Origin: Chryseobacterium taichungense
Lineage (GTDB): Bacteria; Bacteroidota; Bacteroidia; Flavobacteriales; Weeksellaceae
Direction: 5' to 3'
Assembly: GCF_900109935.1 (NCBI RefSeq)
Contig: NZ_FOBV01000005.1
Span: forward strand, 1-64,000
DNA length: 64,000 nt
In this document: positions 33,118-43,005 of the stretch, piece by piece
Position numbering within the stretch: the first letter of the stretch is position 1
Layout of the letters: each line of letters starts with the position of its first letter
Program-made: the position numbers and the translations under genes
Notes under the pieces: model-generated
What the model was told of the DNA's origin: nothing
The model's input: only the letters and a program-made list of their open reading frames with translations
Databases searched by the model: none

Positions 33118-35030
33118 TATTGTAATATAAAGTTAACAATCAGTATAATTCCCACCGCTAAAGACATGATCAGAATGTAGTTCTCGACATTTCCGTTCTG
33201 GATGCGCTTCATGGCTTTTCCGCTGTCTTCAGCACCTTCGCCTACGAAGTCTACAAAACGATCAAGAATACCTTTATCAAACATCTTTCCTCCGCGTCCT
33301 AATCCTTCAACAGTTTTTACAATCAATGCATTGTAAAGTTCGTCAACATATAATTTTCTGGCAGACAGTTTTTCCCATCCTGTGTACTGTTCTTCCGGCA
33401 ATGCTTGTTTTTTCTTATTTACATAAGTGTTTTTAACCATAAACCAAACAGTAAAGAACATAAGAACTGTCGCGCCTAAAAGTATCATTTCAGTACCAAA
33501 CGGAACTCCGGAAAGAGTCGCTTCCATTTGGTTAAAGCTCTCCTCAGTAAGAACCGGTTTCAGCCATTCCATTAATTTTGCATAATGACCGTGATCGATA
33601 AAGTGAGGAAGGTTGATTAAACCACCAACTACAGAAAGAATTGCCAATACGATCAATGGTAATGTCATATTTGTCGGGCTTTCGTGTAAGTGGTGTTTTT
33701 GTTCTTCAGTACCCCTGAACTCTCCATGGAAAGTTAGATAATACAATCTGAACATATAAGTTGCTGTAATTGCCGCTAAAATAAATAAGATCACCCAGTA
33801 TACCGGATTTTTAGCAAAAGCAGCTACTAAAATTTCGTCTTTAGAAATCATCCCTGACAGTAAAGGAAATCCTGAGATCGCCAGTGTTCCGATAAGGAAA
33901 GTAGCGTGGGTAAGCGGAATATATTTTTTCAGACCACCCATGAAACGCATATCCTGCTCATTGCTCATCGCATGAATCACAGAACCTGCCCCTAAGAACA
34001 ATAATGCTTTGAAGAAAGCGTGTGTCATTACGTGGAACATAGCCGTTGTATACGCTCCGAGACCTAAAGCAATGAACATAAATCCAAGCTGTGAAACAGT
34101 AGAGTAAGCCAATACTTTTTTGATATCGTTCTGACGTAGTGCATAGAAGCCAGCTAAAGCAGCTGTCAAGAATCCGATGAATAAAATTCCTCCCTGAACG
34201 GTTGGTGCTAAAGTAAATAAGAAGTTTGATCTTACGACCAAATAGATACCCGCTGTTACCATCGTTGCCGCGTGAATTAACGCAGAAACAGGAGTCGGCC
34301 CAGCCATCGCATCTGGTAACCATGTATATAATGGAACCTGAGCTGATTTACCGGTGGCACCGATAAATAAACTTGCCGTAATAAAGATAATTACGCTTCC
34401 GTCTAATTCAAATTTTCCAGCGTTTTCTCTGATTGTTAGATAATCAACAGCATTGGTTTGAGAAGCCAGCATGAAGATCCCGATTAATAACGCAAGGTCA
34501 CCGATTCTATTCATAATGAAAGCTTTTCTTGCCGCTTTACCATATTCTTCGTTGGTGTACCAGAATCCGATCAGTAAATAAGAACACAATCCAACCCCTT
34601 CCCATCCGATGAATAAGATCAGGTAGTTGCTTCCCATTACCAATAACAACATGGAGAAGATAAATAGATTTAAATAAGTGAAAAACTTATAGAAGCCTTT
34701 ATCGTGGCTCATATATCCGATAGAGTAGAGGTGAATTAAAGAACCGATTCCTGTGATAATCATGATCATCATTAATGACAACTGATCGATCTGGAATCCA
34801 AAATTGATCTGAACTCCATTTACTCTAAACCATTCAAAAGCTTTTACAATGACAGGCTGGCTTTCAGAATCAAAATTTATAAAAATACTTACTGCAATGC
34901 AGAAAGATGCAAAAACCATTGCCGTAGCCAAACTACCCACAACAATTTTTGGAAGATTTTTTCCGAACAGACCGTTAATAAGAAAACCTAAAAGTGGTAA
35001 AAGTATTATTGCATACACTAAATTTTCCAT
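33117..35030 (-). CDS. nuoL: NADH-quinone oxidoreductase subunit L
   Basis: 637 residues, about 16 helices, including the C-terminal lateral helix that runs along the membrane arm. Signature stretches are GWEGVGLCSYLLIGFW and TGKSAQVPLYTWLPDAMAGPTPVSALIHAATMV. Stop overlaps the nuoM start by 1 nt; only 2 nt separate it from nuoK. Confidence 0.96.
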   Translation of the reverse strand: MENLVYAIILLPLLGFLINGLFGKNLPKIVVGSLATAMVFASFCIAVSIFINFDSESQPVIVKAFEWFRVNGVQINFGFQIDQLSLMMIMIITGIGSLIHLYSIGYMSHDKGFYKFFTYLNLFIFSMLLLVMGSNYLILFIGWEGVGLCSYLLIGFWYTNEEYGKAARKAFIMNRIGDLALLIGIFMLASQTNAVDYLTIRENAGKFELDGSVIIFITASLFIGATGKSAQVPLYTWLPDAMAGPTPVSALIHAATMVTAGIYLVVRSNFLFTLAPTVQGGILFIGFLTAALAGFYALRQNDIKKVLAYSTVSQLGFMFIALGLGAYTTAMFHVMTHAFFKALLFLGAGSVIHAMSNEQDMRFMGGLKKYIPLTHATFLIGTLAISGFPLLSGMISKDEILVAAFAKNPVYWVILFILAAITATYMFRLYYLTFHGEFRGTEEQKHHLHESPTNMTLPLIVLAILSVVGGLINLPHFIDHGHYAKLMEWLKPVLTEESFNQMEATLSGVPFGTEMILLGATVLMFFTVWFMVKNTYVNKKKQALPEEQYTGWEKLSARKLYVDELYNALIVKTVEGLGRGGKMFDKGILDRFVDFVGEGAEDSGKAMKRIQNGNVENYILIMSLAVGIILIVNFILQ

Positions 35031-35032
35031 TC

Positions 35033-35362
35033 TTATCCTCTTAATTTATTAAATATACTTACATCAACAGAACGGGTATTTCTATACAGCATAGCAATAA
35101 TTGCCAAACCTACCGCTACTTCCGCAGCAGCCACCACCATAATGAAGAAAACTAAAAGTTGTCCGTCGCCGTTTCCTTTATACGCTGAAAATGCTGCCAA
35201 TAAAAGGTTTACAGAATTCAGCATAAGCTCTACACAACCCAAAATAACAATCGCATTTTTTCTCAGCAATACGCCCAACACTCCCAGACAGAATAATACT
35301 GACGAAAGAATGATGAAATAATTCAGAGGAATGCTTTGTATAAATGTATTTACTTCTCCCAT
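35033..35362 (-). CDS. nuoK: NADH-quinone oxidoreductase subunit K
   Basis: 109 residues, three helices, with the conserved glutamate in VILGCVELMLNSVNLLL used in proton transfer and AAAEVAVGLAIIAMLYR near the end. Full length. It lies between nuoJ and nuoL with spacings of 4 and 2 nt. Confidence 0.95.
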   Translation of the reverse strand: MGEVNTFIQSIPLNYFIILSSVLFCLGVLGVLLRKNAIVILGCVELMLNSVNLLLAAFSAYKGNGDGQLLVFFIMVVAAAEVAVGLAIIAMLYRNTRSVDVSIFNKLRG

Positions 35363-35366
35363 AATT

Positions 35367-35864
35367 TTATAAATCTTTTTTACCGATTAATACCGCACCT
35401 ACAATACCTGCCAAAATAAGGATGGACGCAAGCTCAAACGGTAAAACATATTCATTAAACAAAAGTCTCCCAAGATTTTTGGTTAGCCCAACACTTCCGT
35501 CTACATTTTCAACTACAATCTGATTCTGCTGAACGCCTCTGAATACGCCTAAAACCCCAATTAATAAAAGACCTGCTGTAAAAACTCCAACAAATTTTAA
35601 AGTATTGTTCTTCTTACTTTCGTCTTGTTTATTAAGGTTAAGCATCATCAGGATATAAAGGAATAATACCATGATGGCCCCGGCGTATACAATAATCTGG
35701 ATAATCGCAAGGAATTGTGCATTCAGCAGAATGTACATGCCCGCAATAGAAAACATCGTAACAATTAATGACAAAATAGCATATAAAGGATTTCTAGCAA
35801 ATACGAAATACACCGCACTTGCCACTGCTAAAAACGCCACCAAGAAAAATAAAAACTGATCCAT
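35367..35864 (-). CDS. nuoJ: NADH-quinone oxidoreductase subunit J
   Basis: 165 residues, five helices. FLAIIQIIVYAGAIMVLFLYILMMLNL is the family's central helix with the pi-bulge tyrosine region. The start overlaps the nuoI stop by 1 nt. Confidence 0.94.
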   Translation of the reverse strand: MDQFLFFLVAFLAVASAVYFVFARNPLYAILSLIVTMFSIAGMYILLNAQFLAIIQIIVYAGAIMVLFLYILMMLNLNKQDESKKNNTLKFVGVFTAGLLLIGVLGVFRGVQQNQIVVENVDGSVGLTKNLGRLLFNEYVLPFELASILILAGIVGAVLIGKKDL

Positions 35865-36421
35865 TATTTTACCGCATTTTTTTGTTTCTCGGATTGTCTT
35901 TCTGTAATATCAATCCTTTCATTTATTTTTTCAACCAATTTATCTTTTCCGTAAATGAAAGAACCTCTGTTGGTTTCTACGTCTACCAACCTGTCAGTAA
36001 GGTAAATCGCAGATTTCGGACAAGCCTCTTCACACATGCCGCAGAAAATACATCTCAGCATATTGATTTCATATACTGAAGCATATTTTTCTTCTCTGTA
36101 TAAATGCTTTTCCTCTTTTGTTCTTTCAGCAGCAGTCATTGTAATTGCTTCTGCAGGACATGCCACCGCACAAAGTCCGCACGCTGTACATCTTTCCCTG
36201 CCTTCTTCGTCTCTTTTCAAAACGTGCTGACCTCTCCAGATATCCGCTCTGGGCTTCTGTACTTCCGGATACGAATATACGGCAGGAGCACCTTTCAGTA
36301 CGGTTCTTACAGCATGCTTAAATGTAATCCCCATTCCTGTAAAAATTGCAGGCAAGTAGATTTTTTCAGCAAGGGTCATTTCTTTATTAGAAACAACTTT
36401 TGATCTGTTCGTAAGTTTCAT
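35864..36421 (-). CDS. nuoI: NADH-quinone oxidoreductase subunit I (2x 4Fe-4S ferredoxin)
   Basis: 185 residues. Two 4Fe-4S binding sites are intact: CTACGLCAVACP and CIFCGMCEEACP. They carry electrons from the peripheral arm toward the N2 cluster. The C-terminal extension is charged. About 90 nt separate it from nuoH. Confidence 0.96.
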   Translation of the reverse strand: MKLTNRSKVVSNKEMTLAEKIYLPAIFTGMGITFKHAVRTVLKGAPAVYSYPEVQKPRADIWRGQHVLKRDEEGRERCTACGLCAVACPAEAITMTAAERTKEEKHLYREEKYASVYEINMLRCIFCGMCEEACPKSAIYLTDRLVDVETNRGSFIYGKDKLVEKINERIDITERQSEKQKNAVK

Positions 36422-36512
36422 TTATTTTTATTATTAAATGTTAGAAGATGGAAGCTGGAAGATGGAAGTTTAAACATCGTCACATTTTCACATCAGCTCA
36501 TTTTCAAATTAA
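36422..36512. repeat. spacer repeat between nuoH and nuoI
   Basis: Contains AGATGGAAGCTGGAAGATGG and CATCGTCACATTTTCACATC-like phrases related to the spacers at 4813-4894 and 37590-37640. No promoter or terminator seen. Confidence 0.4.
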
Positions 36513-37577
36513 TTAATTTCCAAATGCTAAAATTACAGCTCCTGTAATCAGCAAGTTTACCAATGCCATTGGGATCAAAGTTTTCCACCCCAAATGCATT
36601 AACTGGTCATATCTGAATCTCGGAAGTGTCCATCTGATCCACATAAAGATCAAAATTCCGATTACCGTTTTAGCTAAAAATGCTACGATACTCAAAATTC
36701 CGGCAGTGTTTTCACCCCAGTTCTGAGTTACCCACTCAATTCCCGGATAGTTATAACCTCCGAAGAAAAGAACTACCATGAAAGCATTAGAAATAAACAT
36801 ATTCACATATTCACCGAACATGTACAATCCTAATTTCATGGAAGAATATTCAGTTGAATATCCGGTTACCAATTCGGACTCACACTCCGGTAAATCGAAA
36901 GGGTGTCTGTTGGTTTCCGCTAAAGCCGCCACGATGAATACCAGGAAAGCAACCGGTTGGTAAAAAATATTCCAGTTAAGACCGGAAACCCAAGGAATAA
37001 CTCCCCAAAGTTTTCCATTCGTCTGGCTTGCGGTGATTTCTTTTAAATCTAAGCTTCCTGTCATCATAATAATTGAAAGTAAAGCCAATCCCATTGCCAA
37101 TTCGTAAGAAATCATCTGAGAAGAAGCACGGATAGCGCCTAATAATGAATATTTGTTGTTTGAAGCCCATCCTCCGATCATGATTCCGTAAACGCCGATG
37201 GAAGCCATTCCGATGATGAAAAGTACACCAACATCAATGTTAGCCACCTGTAGATCATAAGAAGTACCTGCAATATTTAAACTTTTACCCCAAGGAATAA
37301 CTGCTCCTGTGATTAATGAAATAAACATTACCAAAGCCGGCCCTAATACGAAAAGGAACTTTTCTGCATTAGCGGGGGTAAAATCTTCTTTAAAGAAAAA
37401 CTTTCCACCGTCAGCAAGAGGTTGCAGCAATCCGAAAGGCCCTGATCTGTTTGGTCCGATTCTATCCTGCATAATGGCAGCAACTTTTCTCTCTGCCCAG
37501 GTAGAGTAGGCTGCAATCGTTAACGAAAGCAGGAAAAGTGCCAGTACAAGTATAAGTTTAAATGTAAGTAAATCCAT
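36513..37577 (-). CDS. nuoH: NADH-quinone oxidoreductase subunit H
   Basis: 354 residues, eight helices. It forms the quinone-binding junction. The start is TAAYSTWAERKVAAIMQDRIGPNR-like (ERKVAAIMQDRIGPN at 29-43), and DLPECESELVTGY is the conserved acidic loop near the quinone tunnel. Full length. Confidence 0.96.
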   Translation of the reverse strand: MDLLTFKLILVLALFLLSLTIAAYSTWAERKVAAIMQDRIGPNRSGPFGLLQPLADGGKFFFKEDFTPANAEKFLFVLGPALVMFISLITGAVIPWGKSLNIAGTSYDLQVANIDVGVLFIIGMASIGVYGIMIGGWASNNKYSLLGAIRASSQMISYELAMGLALLSIIMMTGSLDLKEITASQTNGKLWGVIPWVSGLNWNIFYQPVAFLVFIVAALAETNRHPFDLPECESELVTGYSTEYSSMKLGLYMFGEYVNMFISNAFMVVLFFGGYNYPGIEWVTQNWGENTAGILSIVAFLAKTVIGILIFMWIRWTLPRFRYDQLMHLGWKTLIPMALVNLLITGAVILAFGN

Positions 37578-37745
37578 TTTTTAATTTAAATGTTTTGAAG
37601 ATGGGAGCTGGAAGCCGGATGTTCAGTACATCGTTGCATCAACTCATCATCACATTACCAATTTTTTATAATTTTTAAACGGCTGATGTTGAAAGCATTA
37701 ATTGAGTTTTAAAATTAAACTTTCAGCTTCCCACATCCGACTGTT
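37578..37745. repeat. spacer between nuoG and nuoH
   Basis: 168 nt with the GGGAGCTGGAAGCCGGATG repeat phrase at 37600-37622 and low-complexity AT text. No gene. Confidence 0.4.
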
Positions 37746-38744
37746 TTATTTTTCGTCTTTTTCACTGATTTCCTTAGCCATCGGATTGTCTAAAACTCTT
37801 AGCTCATCTTTTGGCTTTTCATAATGGTTCAATGAAATAACAGAATGTCTGTCGATATGTCTTGGACCTTCGATGTTCCAGTCAGAAAGTTCTTTTCTCT
37901 CGAAACGACAAGTGTCGCAGATGAATTCTTCAACTTCTCCCCATTGGTCTTTTCTAGCAGTAACTCTTACAATTTCGTCACCTTTCATCCACACAACAGC
38001 TTTTCCTGAACATTTATCGCAGTTGCAAGAAGCGTTCATTGGTTTTGTAAACCAAACTCTGCTGGCAAAACGTGCTGTTCTGTCGGTTAATGCTCCAACC
38101 GGACAAACGTCAATTACATTTCCTATGAAATCATTATCCAAAGCTTTATTTAAATAGGTAGAAATTTCAGCATGATCTCCTCTGAAAAGGATTCCGTGCT
38201 CTCTTTCTCCTGTTAACTGATTTGCTGCTAATACGCATCTTGCACACAGAATACAACGGTTCATGTTCAATTTAATGTGCGGACCAAGATCATCAGCATC
38301 ATAAGTATTTCTTTCGAATTCCGTTCTTGTATTTTCCACACCATGCTCATATCCTAAATCCTGGAGGTGACATTCACCAGCCTGATCACAAATAGGGCAG
38401 TCTAATGGGTGATTAACCAATAAAAACTCAGTAACAGCTTTTCTTCCTTCCTGAGCTTTTTCGGAAGTAAGATTTTTTACTTCCATACCATCCATTACAT
38501 TGGTTCTGCAGCTTGCAACCAACTTTGGCATAGGACGCGGATCTGCTTCAGATCCTTTAGATACTTCTACCAGGCAAGTTCTGCATCTTCCTCCACTGGT
38601 TTCCAATTTGCTGTAGTAGCACATTGCAGGAGGTACAGATTTTCCACCGATTTGTCTTGCTGCTTCCAAAATAGAAGTTCCAGGCAATACTTCGGTAGTC
38701 TGTCCGTCTATAGTTATTTTGAATTTTTTTACCTCTTCGCTCAT
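37746..38744 (-). CDS. nuoG: NADH-quinone oxidoreductase subunit G, short form
   Basis: 332 residues. It has the N-terminal 2Fe-2S domain (CYYSKLETSGGRCRTCLVEV), the His/Cys 4Fe-4S site (HPLDCPICDQAGECHLQDLGYEHG) and the two-cluster region (CILCARCV with later NVIDVCPVGALTD), then the CNCDKCSG segment of the molybdopterin oxidoreductase N-terminus. The long molybdopterin-like domain of enterobacterial NuoG (about 900 residues) is absent. The frame ends cleanly with a stop, and short NuoG forms are known in this class, so this is unlikely to be a decayed gene. Confidence 0.93.
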   Translation of the reverse strand: MSEEVKKFKITIDGQTTEVLPGTSILEAARQIGGKSVPPAMCYYSKLETSGGRCRTCLVEVSKGSEADPRPMPKLVASCRTNVMDGMEVKNLTSEKAQEGRKAVTEFLLVNHPLDCPICDQAGECHLQDLGYEHGVENTRTEFERNTYDADDLGPHIKLNMNRCILCARCVLAANQLTGEREHGILFRGDHAEISTYLNKALDNDFIGNVIDVCPVGALTDRTARFASRVWFTKPMNASCNCDKCSGKAVVWMKGDEIVRVTARKDQWGEVEEFICDTCRFERKELSDWNIEGPRHIDRHSVISLNHYEKPKDELRVLDNPMAKEISEKDEK

Positions 38745-38787
38745 ATTCTATGCTTTTCGCTTATGCTGTTAAAGCTTTAAGCTATAT

Positions 38788-39669
38788 TTAATTATACTTC
38801 TTTGTATTAAATGTATATCCTATTCCGGCCAGTACTTCTCCGAAAACAAAATCCTGACGGGCTTTATCCGGTTTGTTATTGAGTGTTGTTTTTATATCCC
38901 ACATATTGATATACCCGGCTTTTGCTTCTGCTCTTAGCATCCAGTTTTTCCAGAAAACCATATTAATGCTTGATCTGAGATCTGTTCCCATCCCTGCCAC
39001 ATGAAAACGGTCGCTTCTGTCATTACCAAAAAGTTTCACATTACTTTTCGGAAACATAAACCCGAGTCCGGCTCCGTAAGACCATACAAGATCTATATTC
39101 TTTTTATGAACAAGATTCTTATATTTTTCAAGACCTAAATTTTCATAATTAAGTCCGTCTGTATGTTCAAAGGTAAGGAACTGCCCATCAGATAAATCTA
39201 CTTGTCCGTTCTGTACCATTGCTGCATATTTCGGATCTGAAATATGTCCTGAGAAATCAACAGTCTGTTCCTGTTTCATAACATATTTCATATGGTCAAT
39301 GCCTAATACAAGAGCCAAATTATCTTTAATAAAATAACCCAGTCTGAAATTGTACTGCGTTACCGTAAACCAGCTCGGATCAAAATAAACGATTCCGAAT
39401 TTCGTAGGCTTATCTCTTGCGGATACATTATTCAACTGAAAATCATAACCGTTTCCACTAAAGTGAATATCCGAATTACTGTAAGCCCCGCGGTTCCAAC
39501 CGTAAAAAACAAAAACTTGCCCCTTTCTGCTTAGTGGTAATGGTTTTTCTTTCTTTTCAGCTTTAAATGGAGTAACCTCCAATTTGTATTCTTTTTCTAT
39601 TGTGTCTTTTTTGACTTGTCCAAAAGCAAAACCAGACACTATTAGACCGATTGCTAATATCTGTTTCAT
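38788..39669 (-). CDS. outer-membrane beta-barrel protein inserted in the nuo operon
   Basis: 293 residues from ATG 39669. A signal peptide (MKQILAIGLIVSGFAFGQ) is followed by a Lys/Glu-rich spacer and then alternating strands (VFVFYGWNRGAYSNSDIHF, FRLGYFIKDNLALVLGID) ending in an aromatic-rich strand (GEVLAGIGYTFNTKKYN). It resembles porin-like or OmpW-like barrels but I cannot name the family. It lies between nuoF and nuoG, with the nuoF stop 1 nt before its ATG, so it is transcribed and probably translated with Complex I. A longer start at 39678 would overlap nuoF by 8 nt. Confidence 0.78.
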   Translation of the reverse strand: MKQILAIGLIVSGFAFGQVKKDTIEKEYKLEVTPFKAEKKEKPLPLSRKGQVFVFYGWNRGAYSNSDIHFSGNGYDFQLNNVSARDKPTKFGIVYFDPSWFTVTQYNFRLGYFIKDNLALVLGIDHMKYVMKQEQTVDFSGHISDPKYAAMVQNGQVDLSDGQFLTFEHTDGLNYENLGLEKYKNLVHKKNIDLVWSYGAGLGFMFPKSNVKLFGNDRSDRFHVAGMGTDLRSSINMVFWKNWMLRAEAKAGYINMWDIKTTLNNKPDKARQDFVFGEVLAGIGYTFNTKKYN

Positions 39670-39670
39670 T

Positions 39671-41029
39671 TTAAGCATTATTCTCAACAGCAGGGATTGG
39701 ATCTGCGTAATGAGCCAATCCGTAGTTTTGTGTTAAACACAATTCTGGGTTTTTAACGTGCCATTCGAACTCATCCCTGAAATGGCGGATCGCTGCTGCA
39801 ACCGGCCAAGCTGCTGCATCACCCAATGGGCAAATTGTATTTCCTTCGATCTTTCTCTGAATATCCCAAAGCAGATCGATATCTTCCATTTTTCCTTCTC
39901 CTTTCTCGATTTTCTTTAAAATCTTGTACATCCATCCCGTTCCTTCACGGCAAGGGGTACATTGTCCACAACTTTCGTGATTATAAAATCTCGCTAATGT
40001 CATGGTATGCTCTACGACACACTGGTCTTCATCCAGTACGATGAAGCCTCCTGAACCCATCATGGTACCGGTAGCGAAACCACCGTCTGCCAACGATTCG
40101 TAGTTCATGTATCTTGGTTCTCCGTTTACAGTTTTAAGTAATAAATTGGCTGGAACGATCGGAACAGAGCTTCCTCCAGGGATACAAGCTTTTAATCTTT
40201 TTCCGTCCTTGATACCACCGCAATATTCGTCAGAGTAAATGAATTCTTCAACTGTGATTGTCATATCGATTTCGTAAACGCCTGGTTTGTTGATGTTTCC
40301 ACAAGCCGAAATCAATTTTGTACCTGTAGATCTTCCCACACCAATTTTAGCATATTCTGCTCCGGTAATATCAATGATCGGAACAATTGCTGCGATAGAT
40401 TCAACGTTATTAACTACCGTTGGTCTCTCCCAAAGTCCTTTTACAGCCGGGAATGGTGGTTTTAATCTTGGGTTTCCTCTTTTTCCTTCAAGAGACTCAA
40501 GTAAAGCAGTTTCTTCACCACAGATATAGGCTCCAGCACCTCTCTGAACATAGATTTCTAAATCAAAGCCGGTTCCTAAAATATTTTTACCTAAAAATCC
40601 TGCTGCTTTGGCTTCCTCGATGGCTTCCTCCAGAATGTCTGGAATCCATGAATATTCTCCACGAATGTAGATGTAAGAAGTATTTGAACCTAAACAATAA
40701 GATGAAATCAGCATTCCTTCAATCAGTAAATGAGGAAGAAATTCCATCAGATATCTGTCTTTGAAAGTTCCAGGTTCAGATTCATCGGCATTTACAACCA
40801 AGTGTCTCGGAACGCCTTCCGGTTTTGCCAGGAAGCTCCATTTCATTCCGGTTGGGAATCCTGCTCCACCACGTCCACGAAGCCCAGAAGCTTTTACTTC
40901 TTCAAGAATTTCGTCAGGTGTCATTTTCAAGGCTTTTTCAGCTGCTGTGTAACCTCCCTGTTTACGGTAGGTCTCAAAGTAGCGGATTCCTTCTATATGT
41001 GCGTCTTTAAGTAAAAGTTTTTTACTCAT
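39671..41029 (-). CDS. nuoF: NADH-quinone oxidoreductase subunit F (NADH-binding)
   Basis: 452 residues. NADH and FMN site: GLRGRGGAGFPTGMKWSF near residue 50 and RGAGAYICGEETALLESLEG in the middle. The N3 cluster is bound by SCGQCTPCREGTGW and a later C in NTICPLGDAAAW. It takes electrons from NADH onto FMN. Confidence 0.96.
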   Translation of the reverse strand: MSKKLLLKDAHIEGIRYFETYRKQGGYTAAEKALKMTPDEILEEVKASGLRGRGGAGFPTGMKWSFLAKPEGVPRHLVVNADESEPGTFKDRYLMEFLPHLLIEGMLISSYCLGSNTSYIYIRGEYSWIPDILEEAIEEAKAAGFLGKNILGTGFDLEIYVQRGAGAYICGEETALLESLEGKRGNPRLKPPFPAVKGLWERPTVVNNVESIAAIVPIIDITGAEYAKIGVGRSTGTKLISACGNINKPGVYEIDMTITVEEFIYSDEYCGGIKDGKRLKACIPGGSSVPIVPANLLLKTVNGEPRYMNYESLADGGFATGTMMGSGGFIVLDEDQCVVEHTMTLARFYNHESCGQCTPCREGTGWMYKILKKIEKGEGKMEDIDLLWDIQRKIEGNTICPLGDAAAWPVAAAIRHFRDEFEWHVKNPELCLTQNYGLAHYADPIPAVENNA

Positions 41030-41097
41030 TTTTATTATGCTTTTAGCTATTGGCTTATGGCTTTTAGCTTTATAATTATTTTAAAAATTAACTCAAT

Positions 41098-41607
41098 TTA
41101 GTCCAAAGCAACCTGCCCCTCTCTGCAAAGATCAAGGATTTCATCTACTTTTTCTATCGTTAAATTTTCATGAAAGAACTTTCCTAACTGCATCATCGGA
41201 GCATATCCACAAGCGCCTAAACATTCAGCAGGCTTTAAGGTGAACATTCCGTCTTCTGTGGTTTCTCCGTCCTTAATGTTCAGTTTGGTTCTGATATGGT
41301 TAAGGATTTTTTCACTTCCTGAAACCATGCAAGGTCCCGTTCTGCATACTTCCAAAACATATTTACCTACCGGCTTCATATTGAACATTGTATAGAAAGT
41401 TGCCACTTCATATACTTCAATTGGCTTAATACTCAATAATTCTGCGACATAATCCATCACAGGAACGTCTAACCATCCTCCGAATTCTTTTTGTGCCAAA
41501 TGCAGTACAGGAATAAGAGCAGATTTTTGTCTGCCTTCAGGATATCTTGCGATCATTTTGTGCACCTGTGCTAAACTTTCCGGTTTAAAAGCTATTGTTT
41601 CGCTCAC
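41098..41607 (-). CDS. nuoE: NADH-quinone oxidoreductase subunit E
   Basis: 169 residues. The 2Fe-2S cluster ligands are in VCRTGPCMVSG and CLGACGYAPMMQ; the N-terminal helical bundle starts ESLAQVHKMIARYPEGRQKSALIPVLHLAQ. Full length. Confidence 0.95.
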   Translation of the reverse strand: MSETIAFKPESLAQVHKMIARYPEGRQKSALIPVLHLAQKEFGGWLDVPVMDYVAELLSIKPIEVYEVATFYTMFNMKPVGKYVLEVCRTGPCMVSGSEKILNHIRTKLNIKDGETTEDGMFTLKPAECLGACGYAPMMQLGKFFHENLTIEKVDEILDLCREGQVALD

Positions 41608-41714
41608 TTTTTTAAATTTTAAATTTTGAATTTTAGACTTTAAATTCTAAAAAATTTCAATTTTTATGTAGTTTGGATTAATCTAAAATTCATAATCCAA
41701 AATTTATAATTATT

Positions 41715-42938
41715 TTATGCGTCTAATTCTCCCGCAATAATATTCATACTACACATGGTCACGATCGCATCAGAAATTACAGAACCTGTAATCATTTCAG
41801 GATATGCCTGATAGTAGATAAAACATGGTCTTCTGAAGTGAAGCCTGTAAGGGCTTCTTCCACCATCGCTCACCAGATAGAATCCTAATTCTCCGTTTCC
41901 ACCTTCTACAGCATGGTAAACTTCACCTTTCGGCACATCCGTTTCTCCCATTACGATCTTAAAATGGTAAATCAAGGCTTCCATTTTTTGATATACATCA
42001 GCCTTTTCAGGAAGATAAAAATCAGGAACATCTGCATGGAATGGCCCTTCAGGAAGATTTTCGTATGCTTGTTTGATGATTTTAATTGATTCCCAAATTT
42101 CCTGTTGACGAACCATGAAACGGTCGTAAGTATCTCCTGATGTTCCCACAGGAATAATGAAGTCGAAATCTTGGTAAGAAGAATAAGGCTGTGCAACTCT
42201 CACATCATAATCTACACCTGTTGCACGTAGGTTCGGACCTGTAAAACCATAGCTTAATGCTCTTTCTGCAGAAATAGCTCCTGCTCCGATAGTTCTGTCC
42301 ATGAAAATTCTGTTCCTTTCCAATAAAGTACAGAATTCTTTAAATCTTGGCGGGAACGTTTTAAGGAAATCCTTAATCAACTCATGGAATTTTGGTGTGA
42401 AATCTCTTTCAAAACCTCCGATTCTTCCCATATTGGTTGTCATTCTTGCACCACAGATCTGCTCGTACATATCATAAATACGTTCTCTTTCGATGAACAT
42501 ATAAGTAAGACCAGTAATTGCTCCCGAGTCCATTCCCGTTACCCCGTTGCAGATCAGGTGGTCACCGATTCTTGCTAATTCCATTAAAATGACACGCATA
42601 TAATCTACACGCTTTGGAACTTCAACGCCGATTAGCTTCTCCACAGTCATGTGCCAACCTAAATTGTTGATGGGTGCAGAACAATAATTCATACGGTCGG
42701 TAAGGGTCGTGATCTGAGCGTAGTTTCTTCTCTCGGAAATTTTCTCAAATGCTCTGTGGATGTATCCCACGGTTTGCTCGGCGTGAAGGATTCTTTCTCC
42801 GTCCATCGTTAAGATATTCTGGAAAATCCCGTGCGTTGCAGGGTGAGTAGGCCCTAAATTGAGGGTGTATAACTGTCCGTCAATTTGCTCCTTACTGTCG
42901 TACTGGTTTAGTATATTAGATAATGAGTTATCTTTCAT
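41715..42938 (-). CDS. nuoD: NADH-quinone oxidoreductase subunit D
   Basis: 407 residues from ATG 42938 (MKDNSLSNILNQYDSK). It is derived from the hydrogenase large subunit and builds the quinone site with nuoB. LGPTHPATHGIFQ carries the quinone-site histidine, and the C-terminus has RRPCFIYYQAYPEM and ends GELDA. A longer in-frame start at 42983 would add 15 residues from spacer DNA. Confidence 0.95.
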   Translation of the reverse strand: MKDNSLSNILNQYDSKEQIDGQLYTLNLGPTHPATHGIFQNILTMDGERILHAEQTVGYIHRAFEKISERRNYAQITTLTDRMNYCSAPINNLGWHMTVEKLIGVEVPKRVDYMRVILMELARIGDHLICNGVTGMDSGAITGLTYMFIERERIYDMYEQICGARMTTNMGRIGGFERDFTPKFHELIKDFLKTFPPRFKEFCTLLERNRIFMDRTIGAGAISAERALSYGFTGPNLRATGVDYDVRVAQPYSSYQDFDFIIPVGTSGDTYDRFMVRQQEIWESIKIIKQAYENLPEGPFHADVPDFYLPEKADVYQKMEALIYHFKIVMGETDVPKGEVYHAVEGGNGELGFYLVSDGGRSPYRLHFRRPCFIYYQAYPEMITGSVISDAIVTMCSMNIIAGELDA

Positions 42939-43005
42939 AATATATAATTGATAATTGATAAGCGATAATTGATCATTAATCAATCATCATTAATCATTTA
43001 TATTT

